Origin: Bacteroidales bacterium
GTDB lineage: Bacteria; Bacteroidota; Bacteroidia; Bacteroidales; JALTDM01
Assembly (NCBI GenBank): GCA_027073875.1
Contig: JALTEO010000279.1
Location: forward strand, 1-19,875
Direction: 5' to 3'
DNA: 19,875 nucleotides
The stretch's first letter is position 1. Each line of letters starts with the position of its first letter. The notes beneath the pieces are model-generated. The model worked only from the letters and a program-made list of their open reading frames with translations. It did not search any database and was not told the origin of the DNA. A program made the position numbers and the translations under genes. Below, one piece after another: positions 15,475 to 19,875 of this stretch.

Positions 15475-16392
15475 TCACATCTCTTCGATTTTCACCTTAT
15501 CTTCAAGCTCTTCAACGTCTTTGCGCAAACACAAAGTAGTCCCTGGCGTCATAACCGTTGCAGTGGCACACGCTGCAGCCAATTTTAAAGCTTCAACGAG
15601 TGATTCCTCTCTTTTGTACACAAACCCTGCGAGAAAAGAATCACCTGCGCCTACGGTGCTCGCGACTTTAACGTCAAGGGGGTTGATTTTGTACATTTTC
15701 CCATCAGAAAAAACAATTGCACCGCTCTTGCCAAGGGTGACAAGAACATCTTCTATGCCATAAGTTCGACTTATTTCACGTATGGCGCTTGGAATTTCAT
15801 CTGTTTTCAATTCTCGGCCTAACAGTCTGGAGAGTTCGTAAATGTTAGGTTTTATTCCGTTGGGGCTTTCTTTCGCTGCTTCTTTAAGGTTTTCTCCATC
15901 GGTATCAACGTAAACTTTTATTCCTTTGGATTTGGCAACTTTGACGATTTTGGCGTACAGGCTGGGCGAAAATCCTGTGGGCAAACTCCCAGAGGCTACC
16001 AATGTATCCCCTTCCCTGATCGTGGCGTTGATCATATCCATGATCAGTGAGAATTCCGCACTCGAAAGGTTTTGGCCTGGAAGGCTCATCCTGTATTGAT
16101 TTTTAGGAGTTTGGACTATGACGTTCATTCTCGTTTCGGATTTCACCCTTACAGCGGCGTACAAAACTCCCTCTCCGTCGAGCATGAAAGAGATCTTCTC
16201 CCCATTCTCTCCCCCAAGTGGGCTTATCGCCACGGAAGTGCCACCGATTTCTTTTATGACCCTTGAAACGTCTATCCCTTTTCCGGCAGCGTAATCTTCG
16301 TACTTTTCCACACGGACCGTATCATCTTCGATCAATTTATCAACGTACAGATACCTATCAAGGCTTGGATTCATCGTCAAAGTGAATATCAT
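15475..16392 (-). CDS. PfkB-family sugar-phosphate kinase, 1-phosphofructokinase type
   Basis: ATP-dependent kinase of the FruK/LacC branch of the ribokinase superfamily, converting a hexose phosphate (fructose-1-phosphate or tagatose-6-phosphate) to the bisphosphate in the cytosol. It is 305 aa, normal length. Seen: N-terminal IFTLTMNPSLDRYL, the glycine motif AAGKGIDVSRVIKEIGG, VASGSLPTGF, KPNIYELSRLLG, and the C-terminal VGAGDSFLAGF with the catalytic Asp. Start: AGGTGG lies about 7 nt before ATG 16392, so the six extra upstream codons are probably not used. The first 35 nt overlap the end of the regulator gene, so the two are coupled. No PTS or sugar transporter gene is nearby, so the substrate is open. 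Confidence 0.88.
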   Translation of the reverse strand: MIFTLTMNPSLDRYLYVDKLIEDDTVRVEKYEDYAAGKGIDVSRVIKEIGGTSVAISPLGGENGEKISFMLDGEGVLYAAVRVKSETRMNVIVQTPKNQYRMSLPGQNLSSAEFSLIMDMINATIREGDTLVASGSLPTGFSPSLYAKIVKVAKSKGIKVYVDTDGENLKEAAKESPNGIKPNIYELSRLLGRELKTDEIPSAIREISRTYGIEDVLVTLGKSGAIVFSDGKMYKINPLDVKVASTVGAGDSFLAGFVYKREESLVEALKLAAACATATVMTPGTTLCLRKDVEELEDKVKIEEM

Positions 16393-16978
16393 TTTTGTTC
16401 CACCTTTCACTTTTTAGTCTTTTTATCTCAGTGCGGAGCTTGGCATTTTCTTTTTGCAGCCAATCGTATTTTTCCCTTTCCACATATCCCAATTCTTTCA
16501 AGCGTCTCTTCATTCTCTCAACGACTTCCGATTCTATAAGAACATCTCTCTCAGACAACAGCTTCCATATTTCCGCTTCGGCTTCCAAAGCCATTTTCTT
16601 GTTCAAAAAACCTTCTTCAATGAGCTCGTCTATTATCTCGCCCAGCATTTTTCTATTTTTGGAACGAAGGTTTATCAAATCCAAAAGCACTTCTAAAGCA
16701 CGCTTCGCCTTCAACACACTCACATGCTTTTTTATGAGTTCCAATGGCGATTTCTCGCTTATATCAAGCAAGCCCTCTTTTTTTGAAAAATGTTGTTGAA
16801 GAAGGCGCGCGGTTATTGAGGAAGTAACATCTTTTCCACTTTCTTTCTCGATGATCCGCACACCTTCACCTTTGTTTATGAATTTTGCTATGTCTTTAAG
16901 CGTTATGAACTTCTTGGATATGGTATCGTAAAGCTTCCTGTTTGAATAGCGCTTTATCAGTCTTTTTGACATTTCCAT
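16358..16978 (-). CDS. PhaR-like DNA-binding regulator (PHA/PHB accumulation regulator domain)
   Basis: Protein of 206 aa. The N-terminus RLIKRYSNRKLYDTISKKFI followed by TLKDIAKFINKGEGVRIIEKESGKDVTS is the PHA accumulation regulator DNA-binding domain (PhaR/PhaQ type): the RYxNRKLYDT motif is very characteristic. The middle is helical and the C-terminus is a short coiled coil (DWLQKENAKLRTEIKRLKSE). In Proteobacteria such proteins repress phasin genes and bind PHA granules. No PHA genes are visible here, so the ligand and targets are unknown. ATG 16978 has only a weak ribosome site; a second ATG lies two codons in. TATAAT on the minus strand (16990-16985) is 6 nt upstream, so a separate, nearly leaderless transcript is possible. 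It sits 12 nt after the barrel gene and overlaps the kinase gene. Confidence 0.8.
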   Translation of the reverse strand: MEMSKRLIKRYSNRKLYDTISKKFITLKDIAKFINKGEGVRIIEKESGKDVTSSITARLLQQHFSKKEGLLDISEKSPLELIKKHVSVLKAKRALEVLLDLINLRSKNRKMLGEIIDELIEEGFLNKKMALEAEAEIWKLLSERDVLIESEVVERMKRRLKELGYVEREKYDWLQKENAKLRTEIKRLKSERWNKNDIHFDDESKP

Positions 16979-16984
16979 GTTCTC

Positions 16985-16990
16985 ATTATA
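16985..16990 (-). promoter_or_regulatory. Possible -10 box directly before the PhaR-like gene
   Basis: On the minus strand, TATAAT lies just after the barrel gene stop and 6 nt before the ATG at 16978. Initiation 7 nt downstream would give a leaderless or near-leaderless mRNA. I see no good -35 box at 17 nt, so it may be chance in AT-rich DNA. Confidence 0.3.
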
Positions 16991-18118
16991 TCAAAAATAC
17001 ACCGTCCCTTTTGCATACAGAGAATTCATTTTTTCGCTTGTTTTGAAGTAATCTGTACCTTTCAACCCCTTTGCAAAGCTAAGTCCAACGGATAAATTCA
17101 AATTTTGAACTGGCTGAAAGTCCATTTCCGCACTTGTAAATGCCCCATACGAATCTCCATCTTTCCCAAAGGACAAAACAGCTTTCGATGAAATCTCACT
17201 TGTGAAGTTTTTTGTACCGTACAACGTCAAAACGTCTTCAAGATCAAACGGTGATTGCCCAGGTAAGCCTTTGGAACACTCCATTCCCCAATTGTAATCG
17301 CCCCCAAAGCCGTTAACACCAATGAGTCCGGTTGTATTTGAAGTGTTTCCACAAAAAAGATACATGCCCTCGCCGTAAAACCCGTAATTCTGATCGAATG
17401 GAAGGGGTCCACTGAATTCTCCACCAATTCCAGTCAACGGTGGATGCTTGAGTATTCCACCCATTGGGACGTAAGCGTGTACAAATCCATGGTAAGCGTC
17501 TATTGAAATGCTGTAATCTCCAAAATTCGTTTGATATCTCGCGCCCAACTGCATGTTCTCAGGTTTCGGCATCACATTTTCAAAAGTCGCAGGTACCGTT
17601 CGATGAAGATCTGGTGAGAATTCTGGCACCACATTCAATTCTACCTGAGAGTTACCAAAATAGCCTACCCCTTTTACACCTTCTACCGACAGTTTTGTAG
17701 GTGAATCAAAAGCATTTGTGAAATCGTATGGCGACAACAGATCAATTGGATTTGCCAAAGGACTTGTTCCCCATCCCGTGTAATACTTTCCAGCGGTAAT
17801 TTCAACGTTTTTGCCTTCGTATTGTAGGTAAAACTCATTGAAGACGAGTTTGGCCATTGAGGATTGAGACAAGATTGGCGCATGAACGTATTTTGCAAAA
17901 TTATCGGCTATTGCGTTTGATTCGTAAAGGCTAAACGAAATTTTCCCAACGAAATTATCTCCTACACTTATGGTGGAAGAATTCAAATTTCTTATCTCCT
18001 GAATGAGTTCTCCATTCGTGTAGCGCATTATGTAATCCGCTTTTCCTGAAAGTTGTGGCGCCCCAAACGCCACAACGCTTAAAACTGTCAACGTTAAAAA
18101 CAGGAATGTCTTTTTCAC
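16991..18118 (-). CDS. Predicted outer-membrane beta-barrel protein of the RND/LolA operon
   Basis: Exported protein of 375 aa. It begins with a clear signal peptide (KKTFLFLTLTVLSVVAFGAP, cleavage near residue 20). The rest is rich in Gly, Asn, Tyr and Phe with alternating short strands (KVEITAGKYYTGWGTSPLANP-like segments, several aromatic strand ends) and finishes in KGTVYF, the C-terminal Phe signature of outer-membrane barrels. I do not recognise a named family; proteins of the DUF1302 kind occupy the same place in RND/MMPL-LolA-like operons of other bacteria. Start: GAGGTGATC lies about 8 nt before GTG 18118, which is better than the upstream GTG at 18127 that lies within that site. It follows the LolA-like gene with 10 nt between them. 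Role as a pore, tether or acceptor in the outer sheath is inference. Confidence 0.65.
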   Translation of the reverse strand: MKKTFLFLTLTVLSVVAFGAPQLSGKADYIMRYTNGELIQEIRNLNSSTISVGDNFVGKISFSLYESNAIADNFAKYVHAPILSQSSMAKLVFNEFYLQYEGKNVEITAGKYYTGWGTSPLANPIDLLSPYDFTNAFDSPTKLSVEGVKGVGYFGNSQVELNVVPEFSPDLHRTVPATFENVMPKPENMQLGARYQTNFGDYSISIDAYHGFVHAYVPMGGILKHPPLTGIGGEFSGPLPFDQNYGFYGEGMYLFCGNTSNTTGLIGVNGFGGDYNWGMECSKGLPGQSPFDLEDVLTLYGTKNFTSEISSKAVLSFGKDGDSYGAFTSAEMDFQPVQNLNLSVGLSFAKGLKGTDYFKTSEKMNSLYAKGTVYF

Positions 18119-18128
18119 ACCGATCACC

Positions 18129-18890
18129 TCAGTACCTTAAAATAGGCCTCATCAAAGTTCTAATTGAGAAAAATGATGAAGGAATTGGCAGATCGAATTT
18201 TATTTTCGAAAGTTTCAAAATCGTTTCGGAACTCCCATCAGCCATCGTCATCTCTATGTTCTTGACGATCCAATGATTTTCGATTTTTTCGAATCCAGAG
18301 CTCGTCATGCTTTTGTACATTTTTCCGTTTTTGTAAAAATCCACTTTTGTTGGAAGAAGATGCGCTTTGTCCACGATCATAACGATCTTGGAATACTGTG
18401 AATCTGACGTCGTTGGAACGATATCAAGTACATATTCAGCGTCGTTCTCAGATTTCAGAACCGTTTTGTATTTTCCACTCTCCTTTTGCTCGTATATCAG
18501 TGAGAGATCGTTAAAAGTAAAATCTGAGCCTACAAATTTGGATTCTTTGGAGGAGCCGGCCATGCGCTGTACCCTATGGAATGCTGGCATGTAAAGATAT
18601 TGAGTTTCTTCGCCTTTGCTCAAAAAAGAGATGCCTTTTACCTGGGCTGGGGAGGTGAAGCGAATGAAGCCGTAATCCTTACTTGAAAAGTTGTAGACGT
18701 AGATGACAAGTTGATAATCTTTAGATTGAGAATTTTTGTTGGATATGATCATTTCCATATCGGCTTTCTGAGTTTTGAAATTCGAATTCACAGCTTTTAC
18801 TTTGTCGGCCACCCCTTGACCTGTTATGGCGAAAGAGACCACTGACAGTAACATCAAGAACATCGTACACAGGATTACCAATTTTTTCAT
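18129..18890 (-). CDS. LolA-like outer-membrane lipoprotein-sorting protein
   Basis: Predicted periplasmic carrier of 253 aa. Signal peptide MKKLVILCTMFLMLLSVVSFA, then a LolA/LolB-type half-barrel: GQGVADKVKAVNSNFKTQKADM, YGFIRFTSPAQVKGISFL, GEETQYLYMPAFHRVQRM and GSDFTFNDLSLIY, a pattern characteristic of the RND-associated outer membrane lipoprotein-sorting family. These usually sit beside an MMPL-type RND transporter, as here, and are thought to accept a hydrophobic cargo from it. ATG 18890 follows GGAGTGA by about 6 nt; 6 nt separate it from the transporter stop. The cargo cannot be read from sequence. Confidence 0.87.
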   Translation of the reverse strand: MKKLVILCTMFLMLLSVVSFAITGQGVADKVKAVNSNFKTQKADMEMIISNKNSQSKDYQLVIYVYNFSSKDYGFIRFTSPAQVKGISFLSKGEETQYLYMPAFHRVQRMAGSSKESKFVGSDFTFNDLSLIYEQKESGKYKTVLKSENDAEYVLDIVPTTSDSQYSKIVMIVDKAHLLPTKVDFYKNGKMYKSMTSSGFEKIENHWIVKNIEMTMADGSSETILKLSKIKFDLPIPSSFFSIRTLMRPILRY

Positions 18891-18896
18891 GAAAAA

Positions 18897-19875
18897 TCAC
18901 TCCTTTACCTTAAAGATTTTTTTGTAATACCTTCCTGGAATACGAGAGAGTACAGAAGGAAGTATGAGCAACGTCAAAACCAATGAAACGATCATTGTGG
19001 ATATTGAAAGAATCGCGAATTCTCTCAAACCTCCTATGTTCGAGAAAAACATGGTAGCAAAACCGGCTGAGGCAGCCAAAGAATTGAAAAACAGCCCCTT
19101 CCCAGACGTTGAAATTGCCTCTACGAGAGAGCCCCTCACGCCATTGCCCTTCAGCATCTCGACTTTGAATCGACTGAAAATCTGAATTGCGTAGTCCACA
19201 CCAACTCCAAAAGTCATGGAAGCTATGGAAATCGTAACCGTATTCAAAGGTATTGAAAAGGCGCCCATTATCCCGAAGTTGGAAAGAACCGTTAGAATTA
19301 CCGGTATTAAGCCAAGTAATCCAAGCCATACAGAAGACATTTGCAAGGAAATCAGAATAAGCACCACTATTGCAGATATGACCATTGATTCGTATTGAGC
19401 GTTGAAAAGCATGTCCGATACATGGTTGTACACTATTGGAATACCGGTTATTTTCGTTTTAAAAGAATATTTCCCATTTTTGTTCGAAACGGCTACGTTG
19501 TTATCTGAAAGCCCCAAAGCCAATTCATGGATTTGCGAATTTGAGAGACCTTTCACATGCTCTCTTATCATACTTTCAGCGTAAACACTTTTGAGCGCTT
19601 GAATGACATTTGGAATTTGCATCTTCACAACGTCCATTATCGATTCGGCATCGTCTTTATCGATAAAAGTTTCCAAGTCGTTTTCCAAAGAACGTTCACT
19701 GTAACCATCCTCAAACGATTTATTCAACGCATCCTGAATTTTCGATACCGTATCTTTTGTTAAGCCATCAAGCATTCCGAATGAGGAAAGAGAGCCCATA
19801 ACGTTCTTCGTCGCAAGTTTTGGTGAATCCTTGAGAAGTGTAGAGCTTGAAACACCGATCACGTTTGAGATTATC
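18897..19875 (-). CDS. RND/MMPL-family transporter, C-terminal part (5' end outside window)
   Basis: The frame stays open to the right edge, so the visible 325 residues are only the C-terminal part of a protein that normally has 700-900. Seen: a soluble extracytoplasmic porter segment (about the first 150 residues), then the membrane bundle beginning MVISAIVVLILISLQ, the RND motif FGVGVDYAIQIFSRFK, and final helices ending LVLTLLILPSVLSRIPGRYY. This is the second half of an RND superfamily exporter of the MMPL/HpnN sort, driven by proton motive force. The codon at 19862 is an in-frame GTG and not the real start. It leads the operon with the LolA-like and barrel genes, which suggests export of lipid or lipoprotein to the outer sheath. 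Confidence 0.88.
   Translation of the reverse strand, partial: IISNVIGVSSSTLLKDSPKLATKNVMGSLSSFGMLDGLTKDTVSKIQDALNKSFEDGYSERSLENDLETFIDKDDAESIMDVVKMQIPNVIQALKSVYAESMIREHVKGLSNSQIHELALGLSDNNVAVSNKNGKYSFKTKITGIPIVYNHVSDMLFNAQYESMVISAIVVLILISLQMSSVWLGLLGLIPVILTVLSNFGIMGAFSIPLNTVTISIASMTFGVGVDYAIQIFSRFKVEMLKGNGVRGSLVEAISTSGKGLFFNSLAASAGFATMFFSNIGGLREFAILSISTMIVSLVLTLLILPSVLSRIPGRYYKKIFKVKE

Noticed and set aside
15347..15763. Plus-strand ORF of 138 codons overlapping the kinase gene
   Set aside because: Antisense shadow of the well-supported PfkB gene; low-complexity Ser-rich translation with no ribosome site.

Overview
The window is AT-rich, densely packed bacterial DNA whose protein families fit the Thermotogota best: a TM1802-type Cas8b, and a toga-type outer-membrane operon with an RND/MMPL transporter, a LolA-like protein and a beta-barrel. 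I cannot name the genus. It has two parts: a double CRISPR-Cas locus (about 1-15322) and a chromosomal operon on the minus strand (15475 to the right edge).

Left arm, minus strand (5157 down to 1): a type III RAMP module reading cmr1, a second Cas7-group RAMP, then a very large divergent Cas10. The Cas10 keeps an N-terminal HD nuclease motif and a four-cysteine zinc ribbon, but I find no GGDD cyclase motif. This matches the Csx11/MTH326-like protein that defines subtype III-C. A further gene appears to start at 96 and leaves the window. The module has no cas6, cas1, cas2 or array inside the window.

Centre, plus strand (5385-13946): a complete type I-B operon, cas6-cas8b-cas7-cas5-cas3-cas4-cas1-cas2, followed by a 165-nt leader and a CRISPR array. 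The array has 18 intact 30-nt repeats, one degenerate terminal repeat and 18 spacers of 33-38 nt. The two effector modules are divergent from a shared region of about 230 nt with well-matched sigma-70-type promoters facing each way. The simplest reading is that the I-B operon supplies Cas6, the adaptation proteins and crRNAs, and that the III-C-like complex borrows processed crRNAs from this array.

Right arm, minus strand: an RND/MMPL transporter (5' end outside the window), a LolA-like lipoprotein-sorting protein, an outer-membrane beta-barrel-like protein, a PhaR-like DNA-binding regulator and a PfkB-family sugar-phosphate kinase. They are packed as one probable operon. The first three look like an envelope lipid or lipoprotein trafficking machine for the outer sheath.

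The oddest details are: (i) a 37-bp perfect direct repeat flanking 32 bp of unrelated sequence inside the cas10/csx11 gene, the same geometry as a single repeat-spacer-repeat unit; (ii) a cas4 frame whose only well-placed initiator after a near-perfect Shine-Dalgarno is AUU; (iii) a cas3 frame with family-typical N-terminal residues upstream of any usable start codon, next to an out-of-frame ATG that overlaps the cas5 stop; (iv) spacers that carry terminator-like hairpins or a translation start.
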